The position numbers and the translations under genes are program-made. From positions 1 to 64,000 of the forward strand of contig JAFSPS010000038.1 in the NCBI GenBank assembly GCA_017451385.1: a DNA stretch of 64,000 nucleotides. Reading direction: 5' to 3'. The notes beneath the pieces are model-generated. The model was not told where the DNA came from. It saw only the letters and a program-made list of their open reading frames with translations, and made no database searches. This stretch comes from Bacteroidales bacterium. GTDB taxonomy: Bacteria; Bacteroidota; Bacteroidia; Bacteroidales; P3. Positions 54,030 to 62,463 of this stretch are shown piece after piece; position 1 is the first letter of the stretch; every line of letters begins with the position of its first letter.

Positions 54030-55037
54030 ATGAAAATCGCGCTACCTAAATTCTTAGCTTTTGCTGTTTTAATGGTGGGATTTTCGTGTCTTGCCATTGC
54101 TCAACAGGAGGCCCAGTTCACACAATATATGTTCAACAGGCTCTCTTACAACCCTGCCTATGCTGGAAGCAATGGTTCTATATGTGCTACTGCTCTCTAT
54201 CGCAGTCAGTGGATGGGGCTTAAGCTCGATGCTCCTGCCGAAGGCATTAGTGCCGGCAAGGTGCCTACCGACTATCTTTTCTCTGTCGATATGCCTGTCA
54301 AATTCCTGCATGGCGGCATTGGTCTCACTGTGGCTGGCGAGGATATTGGATATCGAAACACCATTGGTGTTAATCTCGACTACGCGTTCCGCATCTACTG
54401 GGGACAGGGTACATTGGCTGCTGCTATCGAGGCTAATCTTTTCAATGGTAAGATTGATTTCGCTCAGCTGCGCGGTGCTGATGACGATTTCTCGAGTGCT
54501 GGTTCTTCCGACCCACTTCTGCCGTCGCAGCAACAGGAGTCTGACATGCTTTTCGACCTCTCTACAGGCCTCTACTACAATGTCCCCGGAGCCTACTATT
54601 TGGGATTCTCTCTGAAGAATGTGTTGGGCACACATAGCGACAATCTGCAATATTCAAACGTGCGCACGCTCTACCTCATGGGCGGCTTCGACTATACGCT
54701 GCCGTTCCATCCCTCTTTCAAGCTGCGCCCCTCCGTCCTTGTCAAGACCACCAACTTCACCTCGTGGCAGGTGGATGCTTCGTGCCTGTTGGACTATCAG
54801 AATTTCTTCTGGCTTGGTGCCGCCTACCGCTTCAACGATGCTGTCTCGCTCCTTGGCGGTATCACATGGAACAAGCTTCGCGTCGGCGTTGGCTACGACA
54901 TCACTACTTCCAAGCTTGGTGCATACAAGGGTGGCCGCAGCGCCGGCTCGTTGGAGCTCTACCTGCGCTACTGCTTCAAAGTCATTATCCCACAGCGTTC
55001 TGTGACGATGTATCGTAACACGCGCTACCTGTTCTAA
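54030..55037 (+). CDS. porP: PorP/SprF family type IX secretion outer membrane protein
   Basis: The 335-residue protein starts at the ATG at 54030, since an earlier TTG would add a non-signal extension. The signal peptide (ending AIAQ) is followed by QFTQYMFNRLSYNPAYAGSN, the hallmark of the PorP/SprF family, and beta-strands to the C-terminus RNTRYLF. PorP is an outer-membrane component next to the GldK/N ring of T9SS. The order porP-gldK-gldL-gldM-gldN is the standard operon. It is read from the consensus promoter at 53899-53927. Confidence 0.9.
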   Translation: MKIALPKFLAFAVLMVGFSCLAIAQQEAQFTQYMFNRLSYNPAYAGSNGSICATALYRSQWMGLKLDAPAEGISAGKVPTDYLFSVDMPVKFLHGGIGLTVAGEDIGYRNTIGVNLDYAFRIYWGQGTLAAAIEANLFNGKIDFAQLRGADDDFSSAGSSDPLLPSQQQESDMLFDLSTGLYYNVPGAYYLGFSLKNVLGTHSDNLQYSNVRTLYLMGGFDYTLPFHPSFKLRPSVLVKTTNFTSWQVDASCLLDYQNFFWLGAAYRFNDAVSLLGGITWNKLRVGVGYDITTSKLGAYKGGRSAGSLELYLRYCFKVIIPQRSVTMYRNTRYLF

Positions 55038-55136
55038 TGCCGACGAAACAAACTGACATAACGACTACTATCGTAACAAAATATAGAAAAATCCGTAAAA
55101 GATAAATAAGTCTTGAATAACATAAAACACACCAAT

Positions 55137-56501
55137 ATGAAGAAGTTGTTCCTAATGCTTGCTGTTGTCACTGTTCTCTTCTGTGGCTGCAAGTCGTCCG
55201 ACAAAGGTGAACTTGTCGGTGTCAAAAACCGTCCTTTCTTTGAGGATATCGACCTTAAGGGTATGGTTTTCATCGAACAAGGCAATTTCGCTATGGGTGC
55301 AGGCACCCAGAATGAGACCTATGGTGTAACCTCACAGCCGCGCACCATGCAGGTGTCGTCCTTCTTTATGGATGAGACGGAAATCACCAACAACGAGTAT
55401 CGTCAGTTCGTTTACTGGGTGATAGATTCTATAGCCCGCCGTACTCTTGCTAATGCCGGCATTGAGGGCTTCCAGATTGAGGAAGAAGAGGATGGCGAAC
55501 CGCGTGAGGTGCCTCTGCTCAACAAGAAGACCAAAATTCGATGGAATGATGCCGAGCAGCGCGAGGCTCTCAACGACCTTTATTTTGCCGAGAAAGACCG
55601 TATCGACGGTGTGCGTAGCATTGACCCCGCCAAACTTAACTATGAGTTCTACTGGGTTGACTATCATGCTGCTGCCGCTAAGGAGGATAATGTTACGGAC
55701 ATCAAGGATGAGTACCGCGGCACTATGTTCGGCAACCGTCCAAAAGGCTTGAACAACCGTTCCTCTTTTATCCGCAAGGAGCTTATCAATATTTATCCGG
55801 ACACTCTCTGCTGGATACATGACTATACCTATAGTCTTAACGATGATTTCTCAAGCCAGTACTTCAACTCGCCTGCCTATGACAACTATCCCGTTGTCGG
55901 TATCACATGGAATCAGGCTAAGGCTTTCTGCGTATGGCGTTCGCATTATCTCAACGATTACTTGACAAGCATCGGATATGCCTCTATGCATGACTTCCGT
56001 CTGCCTACAGAGGCTGAATGGGAGTATGCTGCCCGTGGCGGCATGGCACAGCAGAGCTACCCGTGGGGTGGTCCCTATGTGCGCAATCCTAATGGATGCT
56101 TCCTCGCCAACTACGAGCCACTGCGTGGTGCCTATGATGATGATGGTGGCGTGCGCACCCTTATGGTCGGGCACTATGCCCCCAACGATTACGGCCTCTA
56201 CGATATGGCTGGCAACGTGTCCGAATGGTGCATAGACTCCTACAACGAGTCCACCTATATTGTAGCCAACGCTCTTGCCCCAACCTACAACTACAGTGCT
56301 GTTGACGAAGACCCCATTGCTATGAAACGCAAGGTCGTGCGTGGTGGCTCATGGAAAGACCAAAAATATTTCATTCAGGTTCAGACGCGCTCCTACGAGT
56401 TCCAAGATACCTCCAAGTGCTACATCGGCTTCCGTTGTGTGCAGAGCTATATGGGCCGCGTGAAGGGCGACAACCTCAAGACGGCATCCAACGTCAATTA
56501 A
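55137..56501 (+). CDS. gldK: GldK/PorK type IX secretion lipoprotein
   Basis: The 454-residue lipoprotein starts at the ATG at 55137, giving a signal with the lipobox FCGC (lipidated Cys18). The formylglycine-generating-enzyme-like fold spans about 40-445: MVFIEQGNFAMGAG near 42-55, VSSFFMDETEITNNEYRQFV near 73-92, RLPTEAEWEYAARGG near 287-301, YPWGGP near 307-312, DMAGNVSEWCIDSY near 357-370 and VRGGSWKD near 402-409. GldK and GldN form the periplasmic ring beneath the outer membrane. No enzymatic role is needed in T9SS. Confidence 0.93.
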   Translation: MKKLFLMLAVVTVLFCGCKSSDKGELVGVKNRPFFEDIDLKGMVFIEQGNFAMGAGTQNETYGVTSQPRTMQVSSFFMDETEITNNEYRQFVYWVIDSIARRTLANAGIEGFQIEEEEDGEPREVPLLNKKTKIRWNDAEQREALNDLYFAEKDRIDGVRSIDPAKLNYEFYWVDYHAAAAKEDNVTDIKDEYRGTMFGNRPKGLNNRSSFIRKELINIYPDTLCWIHDYTYSLNDDFSSQYFNSPAYDNYPVVGITWNQAKAFCVWRSHYLNDYLTSIGYASMHDFRLPTEAEWEYAARGGMAQQSYPWGGPYVRNPNGCFLANYEPLRGAYDDDGGVRTLMVGHYAPNDYGLYDMAGNVSEWCIDSYNESTYIVANALAPTYNYSAVDEDPIAMKRKVVRGGSWKDQKYFIQVQTRSYEFQDTSKCYIGFRCVQSYMGRVKGDNLKTASNVN

Positions 56502-56611
56502 GATTTCTTAGGCTGAGGCAGGGATTACTCATTGGTGTGTCTCCCTGCCTCGCCTTTGTAATATTTGCACAATACATCAAAAAAATAATTAACACAAAAA
56601 CACAAAACACT

Positions 56612-57451
56612 ATGAGTTTTCTTGACAGAATGGTAAACAGTAAGGCCTACAAGAATTTTATGGCTAAACTGTATGGCTGGGGTGCAGCCGTTGTTATTAT
56701 CGGTGCTCTTTTCAAAATTAACCACTGGCCCGGAGGTACCGAGATGCTTATCGTAGGTATGGGTACAGAGACCATTATTTTCTTCCTCTCGGCTTTTGAG
56801 CCGCTTCATAAAGAGTGGGATTGGAGTCTCGTCTATCCACAGCTTGCCGGCATGAATAATAATGCTGTCTCTTTACCCAACAATCAAGATGGTAAGACCA
56901 CAGACCCCCTCACGCAGAGACTTGATGAGATGCTTGAGGAGGCCAACATTACACCCGAACTCATAGAACGTTTGGGCAAAGGAATGCAAAACCTTGCTGA
57001 TTCGGCTTCTTCTATGAACAATATGGCTACTGCCACTGCTGCTACCGACCAGTTTGTGTCCAATATGCAGGGTGCTGCCGATGCTGCTGGCAAGTTGCAG
57101 CAGAGTATGACGGGGGCTCCCGAAGCCGTCAGCACGTTGACCAACATCTACAAAGAGACGGCACAGGCCATGAGTGGCACCGAGGTCAACTATGCGGACG
57201 AGATGAAGAAGATGGCCGCAAGCCTTGCCTCCATCAACGCCATGTACGAGATGCAGCTGAAAAACTCTACTTCGCAGCTTGAGTCAACGAAAGAAATCCA
57301 AGAGCGTATCTCTACGATGGTTACCAATTTCGCCGATTCTGCCGAGTCCGTACTCCAGTATAGAGAGCAGGTTGACGCTTTGTCTCGTAAAGTCTCCGAA
57401 CTTAACAATGTATATGGCAACATGCTTGCCGCTATGCAGACGCGCATCTGA
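56612..57451 (+). CDS. gldL: GldL/PorL type IX secretion motor subunit
   Basis: The 279-residue protein starts at the ATG at 56612; an earlier in-frame start would overlap gldK. Two membrane helices (about 20-36 and 44-61) hold K35 (GALFKINHWPGG) and E53 (GTETIIFFLSAFEP), aligning with the membrane Lys and Glu that GldL needs for proton-driven rotation. The cytoplasmic tail (about 70-279) is a coiled coil. With GldM it forms the inner-membrane motor that powers secretion. The stop is followed by an inverted repeat reaching the gldM start. Confidence 0.93.
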   Translation: MSFLDRMVNSKAYKNFMAKLYGWGAAVVIIGALFKINHWPGGTEMLIVGMGTETIIFFLSAFEPLHKEWDWSLVYPQLAGMNNNAVSLPNNQDGKTTDPLTQRLDEMLEEANITPELIERLGKGMQNLADSASSMNNMATATAATDQFVSNMQGAADAAGKLQQSMTGAPEAVSTLTNIYKETAQAMSGTEVNYADEMKKMAASLASINAMYEMQLKNSTSQLESTKEIQERISTMVTNFADSAESVLQYREQVDALSRKVSELNNVYGNMLAAMQTRI

Positions 57452-57509
57452 TAGTCTATTTTAATTACTAATTAACCTAATTACTAATTAAAACAAAAAT
57501 ATAGACTAT
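57451..57509 (+). promoter_or_regulatory. Inverted repeat spanning the gldL-gldM junction
   Basis: ATAGTCTAT at 57451-57459 is the exact reverse complement of ATAGACTAT at 57501-57509, whose last bases are the first two of the gldM ATG. The interior is AT-rich and again partly self-complementary (TTTTAATTA facing TAATTAAAA). The hairpin would cover the gldM start region unless ribosomes leaving gldL open it. Confidence 0.5.
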
Positions 57510-59208
57510 GAGTGCTTCAAACTGTCCGGAAACCCCGAGACAAAAAATGATACAGATGATGTACCTCGTCTATACCGCCATGTTGGCTCTCAACGTGTCG
57601 GCCGAGGTGCTTGCAGGCTTTATCACTGTGGGCGATGCTATGGAGAAATCCAACATCAGCCTGCAAGATAAAATCAATGAGTCGTACTCTGATTTTGAAA
57701 AAGCCTATCAGAACAATCCTTCTAAGACGGCAGCCAACTGGGCCAAGGCTCAGGAGGTTCGCGCCATATCTCAAGAACTTGAACGTTATATTGACTCTGT
57801 CAACTGCGCTTTCCTATGCTTTTTGCAGGAGAATGTTGACATCAAGGACCACGATGCTGATGGCAATGCTATCCCCGTGCATATTCCTCTACGCAACCCT
57901 GATGGTACATACCTTATTGATAGTGCCCGAGCTGCTATACAACGTCATGGTCTGGTCGTTATCGGTAAGCCCGACAACAACAATGATGGTACGCGCTTCT
58001 TCCTCGGCGACAAACCAGAGTCTATTGATTCAACCTCTGATGTGCCCGCTATGAATATCAAGAGACGCATCATAGAGTATAAACGTAAAATCAATGAACT
58101 GTTGGGCGACCATGAGGTGAAGATGGCTCTTAATGTGGAGCAGCAGACATGGAGCGAGCACAACAGGCAGTGGGCTAACTGGGAGATTATGAACTTTGAC
58201 AATACTATCGCTATTGCCGATATGGTGGTTCTTTCCCGTCTCAAATCCGAGGTTATGACTGTTGAGTTTGATGCTGTCAAAGAGCTCTATGCCAGCATCA
58301 GCGAGAAAGACTTTAAGTTTGATAAGATTACTTACGTGACCAAGCCTGTTGGTGGTATGGCATACGTGATGCAGGGCGGAAAATACGAGACCGAGGTGCG
58401 CATTGCAGCCTACGACTCGAAGACCCCCTTCACTGTCACTGCTAATGGCTCTACTCGTAGCAGCAATGCCGATGGTGCCGTTATCATAAGCGGTTCTACT
58501 GGTAGTGTGGGAGAACATACTATTGCTGGTACTATCTATGTGAAAGGCAACGGCGACCAGCCTCAGTCCTATAAGTTTGAGGAGAAATATTTTGTGGCTG
58601 CACCAGCTGCCATCGTCGAGCTTACTAACATGAATGTTGTCTATCAGGGCATGGACAACCCCGTTTCTATTTCGGTGCCGGGAGTTTCCAAACCGCGTAT
58701 TCAGGTTACGGTGAAAGAAGGCAATGCCACCTTTACCCCGACCAGCAATCCGGGCGAGTTTAATGTGACGGCTAAGATGGCTGCTTCGGGCAAGAGTCAG
58801 GTTGTCTTTGATGTGGCTGCCTTTATCGATGGCAGCATGCGTACTGTGGCTACCAACCGCGTGTTCCGTGTTAAGCCTATGCCGACACCTCTGCTTACCT
58901 TCGGTGGCAAGAATGGTGGTTCGGTAACCATAGCTGAAATCAATTCATATGGGCTCCGTACGCAGTATGATGAGAATTTTACGTTCAAATTGCCCAAAGA
59001 GAAGCTTCCTAAAATCAAGGGTTGGACAATCGAGGTTGGTAAGTCCATGGAAATTTCTGGCAGCGGTCAGATTATGAATAATCCTGAAGTCAAAGACCGT
59101 TTGTCGAAGGCTCGTAGTGGTGAGAAGATTTTTATCACCGCACAGGTGGACTGCAACGATGGCAAGTCGCCTCGCCCAGTCTCTATCAGCTGTCGTCTCA
59201 AGAAATAG
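57508..59208 (+). CDS. gldM: GldM/PorM type IX secretion motor subunit
   Basis: The 566-residue protein has one N-terminal membrane helix (about 16-38, MMYLVYTAMLALNVSAEVL, the GldM signature) and a long periplasmic part of four domains. A helical first domain runs about 40-225 and beta domains follow to 566, with PKIKGWTIEVGKSMEI in the last. GldM rotates with GldL and contacts the GldK/N ring. Normal length. The gldN gene follows after 81 bases. Confidence 0.95.
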   Translation: MSASNCPETPRQKMIQMMYLVYTAMLALNVSAEVLAGFITVGDAMEKSNISLQDKINESYSDFEKAYQNNPSKTAANWAKAQEVRAISQELERYIDSVNCAFLCFLQENVDIKDHDADGNAIPVHIPLRNPDGTYLIDSARAAIQRHGLVVIGKPDNNNDGTRFFLGDKPESIDSTSDVPAMNIKRRIIEYKRKINELLGDHEVKMALNVEQQTWSEHNRQWANWEIMNFDNTIAIADMVVLSRLKSEVMTVEFDAVKELYASISEKDFKFDKITYVTKPVGGMAYVMQGGKYETEVRIAAYDSKTPFTVTANGSTRSSNADGAVIISGSTGSVGEHTIAGTIYVKGNGDQPQSYKFEEKYFVAAPAAIVELTNMNVVYQGMDNPVSISVPGVSKPRIQVTVKEGNATFTPTSNPGEFNVTAKMAASGKSQVVFDVAAFIDGSMRTVATNRVFRVKPMPTPLLTFGGKNGGSVTIAEINSYGLRTQYDENFTFKLPKEKLPKIKGWTIEVGKSMEISGSGQIMNNPEVKDRLSKARSGEKIFITAQVDCNDGKSPRPVSISCRLKK

Positions 59209-59289
59209 TTTTTTTGACCTCCCCTGCAACTAATTCCACACTGCTAACGTATAACGCAATATAGAATTATCACTCTAAAAAATAAAAAT

Positions 59290-60195
59290 ATGAAAAAGCT
59301 ATTGTTTGGTATTTCACTGTTCGCTATCGCCCTTAGCGGCAATGTAGTCAATGCTCAGGATATTATCGATGCCGATGATGAGCCTAATTTCACTGACTAC
59401 TACAAGAAAGAGAACTTCCAAGGTCGCAAGGCTATCCCTTATGCCTACCTTCGCGAGAGCGATGTGGTATGGGAGACAGCTATATGGCGTAGCGTTGACT
59501 TTCGTGAGAAATTCAACCAGTTCTTCTATTTCCCAACGAGCATTACCGATAATACTCAAGGACGTATCAACATCGCCAATACGCTCATGCGTGCATGGGA
59601 GAATGGTGATATAGAGGCTTTCAAGGATGACGACCTCAAGGTTCCGGCCGATTTTGCTGTTCAGACCAAGGCTCTTGGTGAGCCCGTCGTGAGCGAGGTA
59701 AAGGTAGAGGATGAAGATGGTATGCTTGTTGGTACGGGCGATTTCAATTATGATACCCTGCCCTATAGCATAGAAAATATCTTTGGCATGAAACTCAAAG
59801 AGTTCTGGTACATAGAGAAGCAGGATACCCGTCAGAAAGTACGTATCGTAGCTTTGTCGCTTGTCTATAACCGTTGTGTTACGCGCGGTGGCACTGATGG
59901 AGCAGAAGAAGAACGTACTTGCCGTAGCTATGACGTTGCATGGTTCCCAATGAACGACATGCGTGTGCGCAATGTGCTTGTTAAGGCCAATGCTTATGAC
60001 GAGCGCAACAATGCAGCACAACGCAGTTACGACGATGTCTTCATAGACCGCTATTTTGACAGCTATGTGGTGCGCGAGTCTAACCGCTTTAATCGTACCA
60101 TCGCTTCCTATACTGTTGGAGAGGATGCTATCCTCCTCTCGCAGGAGATAGAAAACCGTATATTCGATATTGAATCGGATATGTGGGAGTACTAA
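59290..60195 (+). CDS. gldN: GldN/PorN type IX secretion ring subunit
   Basis: The 301-residue protein has a signal peptide (ending VNAQ) and the family landmarks AYLRESDVVWETAIWRSVDF near 52-71, REKFNQFFYFP near 72-82, IFGMKLKEFWYIEKQDTR near 163-180 and a C-terminal RESNRFNRTIAS...SDMWEY end. GldN binds GldK to form the periplasmic ring. A second member follows at 60289. A terminator-like hairpin lies between them, so this gene may be the last of the main transcript. Confidence 0.94.
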   Translation: MKKLLFGISLFAIALSGNVVNAQDIIDADDEPNFTDYYKKENFQGRKAIPYAYLRESDVVWETAIWRSVDFREKFNQFFYFPTSITDNTQGRINIANTLMRAWENGDIEAFKDDDLKVPADFAVQTKALGEPVVSEVKVEDEDGMLVGTGDFNYDTLPYSIENIFGMKLKEFWYIEKQDTRQKVRIVALSLVYNRCVTRGGTDGAEEERTCRSYDVAWFPMNDMRVRNVLVKANAYDERNNAAQRSYDDVFIDRYFDSYVVRESNRFNRTIASYTVGEDAILLSQEIENRIFDIESDMWEY

Positions 60196-60236
60196 TATGC
60201 AAAAACATACAATAGCAATTTGATATTTTTCTATAT

Positions 60237-60284
60237 AAAAGGGTTAAGAGGTAGTTCGCTATCCCTTGGCCCTTTTCTTTTTTC
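60237..60284 (+). terminator. Terminator-like hairpin between gldN and the second gldN-like gene
   Basis: AAAAGGG (60237-60243) pairs with CCCTTTT (60270-60276), with a further inner helix GGTAG facing CTATC (one G-T pair). A CTTTTTTTC tract follows. It begins 41 bases after the gldN stop and ends only 5-10 bases before the next start codon, so read-through sets expression of the second copy. Confidence 0.6.
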
Positions 60285-60288
60285 TCTT

Positions 60289-61155
60289 ATGCCACGTCTC
60301 CGCAATACCTTTTTACTTTTAGTGCTTTTGCTTCCTTTTTTAGCATCAGCACAGTTTGACGATTTGGAGACATACCATTATTTTTATGATAGGTCTCTCA
60401 CTAAGGAGCAGTCGCCAATGCCTATGCGCTTTGTCCGCGAGAGCGATGTAGTGTGGGAAACTATGATATGGCGTACTGTTGACTTTCGTGAGCAGTTTAA
60501 CCAGTTTTTTTATTACCCCATAGAGCGTGAAGGCGTTGACGGTCGCAAGAACTTTGCCTACATGCTTTGGGATGCTATTTGCAACGACCAGATACCTATA
60601 TACAGCGATGACGAGTGCAAGGTGCCTATTGATAACCAGTTTTTCGTTAAGCAGATGACGAAAGGCGACACGTTGCAACTTGAAATAATTGATGATGACG
60701 AAAACTACGAGTACAAGACTGTTATCGTCCCTCGTGAGTTTTCGTCGGAGACAATACTACAGCTATACATTAAAGATGTGTGGTATGTGGAGAAGCAGTC
60801 AACAGACCAGTGGGTGCGCACGCTTTCCTTTGCGCTTGTTTATAATAAAATTCGTACCGTCGGAGAAGAGTCAATAGCTATGGGTATGGTCCCGCTGTTT
60901 TGGGTGCCGATGCAGTCGCCCTCGGTGCGTAAGCTTTTGGCGCGCCATGAGGCGTATATTGAAGGCAACAATGCTCATAATCCATCGTGGTTAACCCTTT
61001 TTGACTATCGTCGCTACAATGGTTTCGTGACACGCGAGAGCAACCGTTATAATCGTGACATCGCATCATATCTCATTGGTGAGGATGCTCTGCTCGAATC
61101 CGAGCGCATAGATGATATGCTGCTTAATATAAGCTCTGATATGTGGGAGTATTGA
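60289..61155 (+). CDS. Second GldN family protein (GldO-like)
   Basis: The 288-residue protein starts at the ATG at 60289, which gives a normal signal peptide (ending ASAQ); an upstream start would translate through the terminator hairpin. It shares with the upstream GldN the RESDVVWET-x-IWR-x-VDFRE block, the KDVWYVEKQS strand and the RESNRYNRDIAS...SDMWEY end. In Flavobacterium johnsoniae gldN and gldO are partly redundant neighbours, and this pair fits that model. It is separated from gldN by a terminator-like hairpin. Confidence 0.88.
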   Translation: MPRLRNTFLLLVLLLPFLASAQFDDLETYHYFYDRSLTKEQSPMPMRFVRESDVVWETMIWRTVDFREQFNQFFYYPIEREGVDGRKNFAYMLWDAICNDQIPIYSDDECKVPIDNQFFVKQMTKGDTLQLEIIDDDENYEYKTVIVPREFSSETILQLYIKDVWYVEKQSTDQWVRTLSFALVYNKIRTVGEESIAMGMVPLFWVPMQSPSVRKLLARHEAYIEGNNAHNPSWLTLFDYRRYNGFVTRESNRYNRDIASYLIGEDALLESERIDDMLLNISSDMWEY

Positions 61156-61583
61156 CGCGTCGTTTCTGAGGAGGTATCAATCTAAATGTTTTTTTGTTTT
61201 ATCGCACTTTTTTAAGTGTAGCATTACTACAACTGCTATCCCTTTCGAATAACGAAACGTCAATATTGGTATCTAAAGGCTGATTCCAGTGCGAAAAATA
61301 GTCTGTGCTTTTAGAGGTGTTTGTTTTGTCTGGTGCTTGCCAGCGTATGTTGATATGTAGGCGATAGCTGCGCCATTCGTTGCAGTAGTTGGCATAGCGT
61401 TGTCCACAGTATTGTATTTTGGATGGTGTTATATGCCTTTCCCAAAACTCGCTTACGTCTTACGAAATGAACGATTGAGTAAAAAACAAGAATTGAGAAG
61501 TGCTCTATTGCCTGTGAATTAAAGATAACCACAAGTGATTGAGCGACCCCAAGACACACTATTGTTTTACTAATACTTTTTTG

Positions 61584-61614
61584 TTGGATACCAATTAATA
61601 AGAATATAATTTTG
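61584..61614 (+). promoter_or_regulatory. Promoter-like site upstream of the terminal cassette
   Basis: TAATTTTG at 61607-61614 is 20 bases after TTG at 61584-61586, a good consensus match. The predicted start is near 61621. No gene follows at once; the nearest large gene on this strand starts at 62007. Confidence 0.55.
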
Positions 61615-61667
61615 CGAACTTTATCCTTTTGGCATCAGAAAAAAACTTCGGAATAAAAAAAATGTTG

Positions 61668-61675
61668 TATTTTTG
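61668..61675 (+). promoter_or_regulatory. -7 element directly before a 52-codon ORF
   Basis: TATTTTTG matches TAnnTTTG. The predicted start near 61682 is about 8 bases before an ATG at 61690, so the ORF would be almost leaderless. A -33 TTG is not evident. Confidence 0.45.
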
Positions 61676-61689
61676 CCATCTGAAAACCG

Positions 61690-61848
61690 ATGGGAGTAAA
61701 TGTCGGTTTGTGCAAAAAAAGCATTTGTATAGTCCACGCTTCTAAATCGCCAAAAACAGAAACCAAAGGACTGGGTACTGATGCCATCTTTGCTTGTCAA
61801 TATGTAGTTGCTGCAAGGCTACGTGTGCATATTGGAGGCATAGGATAA
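61690..61848 (+). CDS. Possible small protein, 52 residues
   Basis: An ATG 15 bases after a TAnnTTTG element opens a 52-codon frame with Cys-rich and basic first half and a second half containing SPKTETKGLGTDAIFACQY. No family is recognised. It has no evident ribosome site. It could equally be a fragment of a repeated element. It is listed because the promoter and start are so close. Confidence 0.25.
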   Translation: MGVNVGLCKKSICIVHASKSPKTETKGLGTDAIFACQYVVAARLRVHIGGIG

Positions 61849-62006
61849 GGTTCAGCAAGTTTCTATTTTGGTTAGGCGTTTGGCGATGCCTGAAGCGTAT
61901 AGGACGAGCAACACGAGTTCTATGCTTTTTTCATATTTCATAATGTCTGTTATTTGGAACTCAGGCGGACAAGAGGTTGCACCCGACACGGAACAGGGTT
62001 ACAGAA

Positions 62007-62438
62007 ATGGCAAAATTTGAATTGAAATTTGTTGAGCCATCGCTTTATAATAAAGGTGGCGATTACGAAGCGAAAGGAATAACCTATGCCGATACTGGTG
62101 TGCCTGTGACGATAGACACCGATACGGCGTATGTAGAATGCGAGCAACAAGGCAAGTCTGCAGCTATCAATAAATGGATGGCAGACTATGAGGCTGGCAA
62201 AATGAAACTTGTCGCAGATGATGCAGCGGGGAACTATAAAGAGATATCCTTCCCAGATGCTTCAAGCATTGGGGCACAGATGATAGAAACTATAGGTATA
62301 GATGGCCTCCAGAATCTATTGAAGACACTGGCGGAAGTCTATGGTGCAAAGGAGGAGAAAGGTAACGAGGATGTTCCTGTGACTCCCCCAACATCAGACA
62401 GCCCAACCGATGACCCTTCGACCAATAGGAATGAATAA
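62007..62438 (+). CDS. Unrecognised 143-residue protein, first gene of terminal cassette
   Basis: The start is taken at the ATG at 62007; a TTG 30 bases upstream is less likely. The protein has no signal peptide. Residues 1-70 look beta-rich (FELKFVEPSLYNKGGDYEAK). Residues about 85-115 (ASSIGAQMIETIGIDGLQNL and on) form a likely amphipathic helix pair. The last 28 residues are a Pro/Ser/Thr/Asp-rich tail. I do not recognise a family. The next gene starts near its end. Unlike the neighbouring T9SS genes, none of the cassette proteins is exported. Confidence 0.7.
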   Translation: MAKFELKFVEPSLYNKGGDYEAKGITYADTGVPVTIDTDTAYVECEQQGKSAAINKWMADYEAGKMKLVADDAAGNYKEISFPDASSIGAQMIETIGIDGLQNLLKTLAEVYGAKEEKGNEDVPVTPPTSDSPTDDPSTNRNE

Positions 62439-62463
62439 TAAAAAAAGTAAAAAAATAAACGTT

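Larger units (their letters stand above)
61156..62006. other. Intergenic region with two promoter-like sites
   Basis: About 850 bases between the T9SS operon and the last cassette hold no firmly supported gene. An 82-codon minus-strand ORF (61311-61559) starts at GTG and has no recognisable family. Two consensus-like promoters (61584-61614 and 61668-61675) and one 52-codon ORF (61690-61848) are the only organised signals. Sequence from about 61690 to 61940 looks like a decayed or repeated element, which needs a search. Confidence 0.5.

Noticed and set aside
61311..61559. 82-codon minus-strand ORF between the T9SS operon and the terminal cassette
   Set aside because: It starts with GTG, has no promoter or recognised domain and lies in a stretch that looks decayed.
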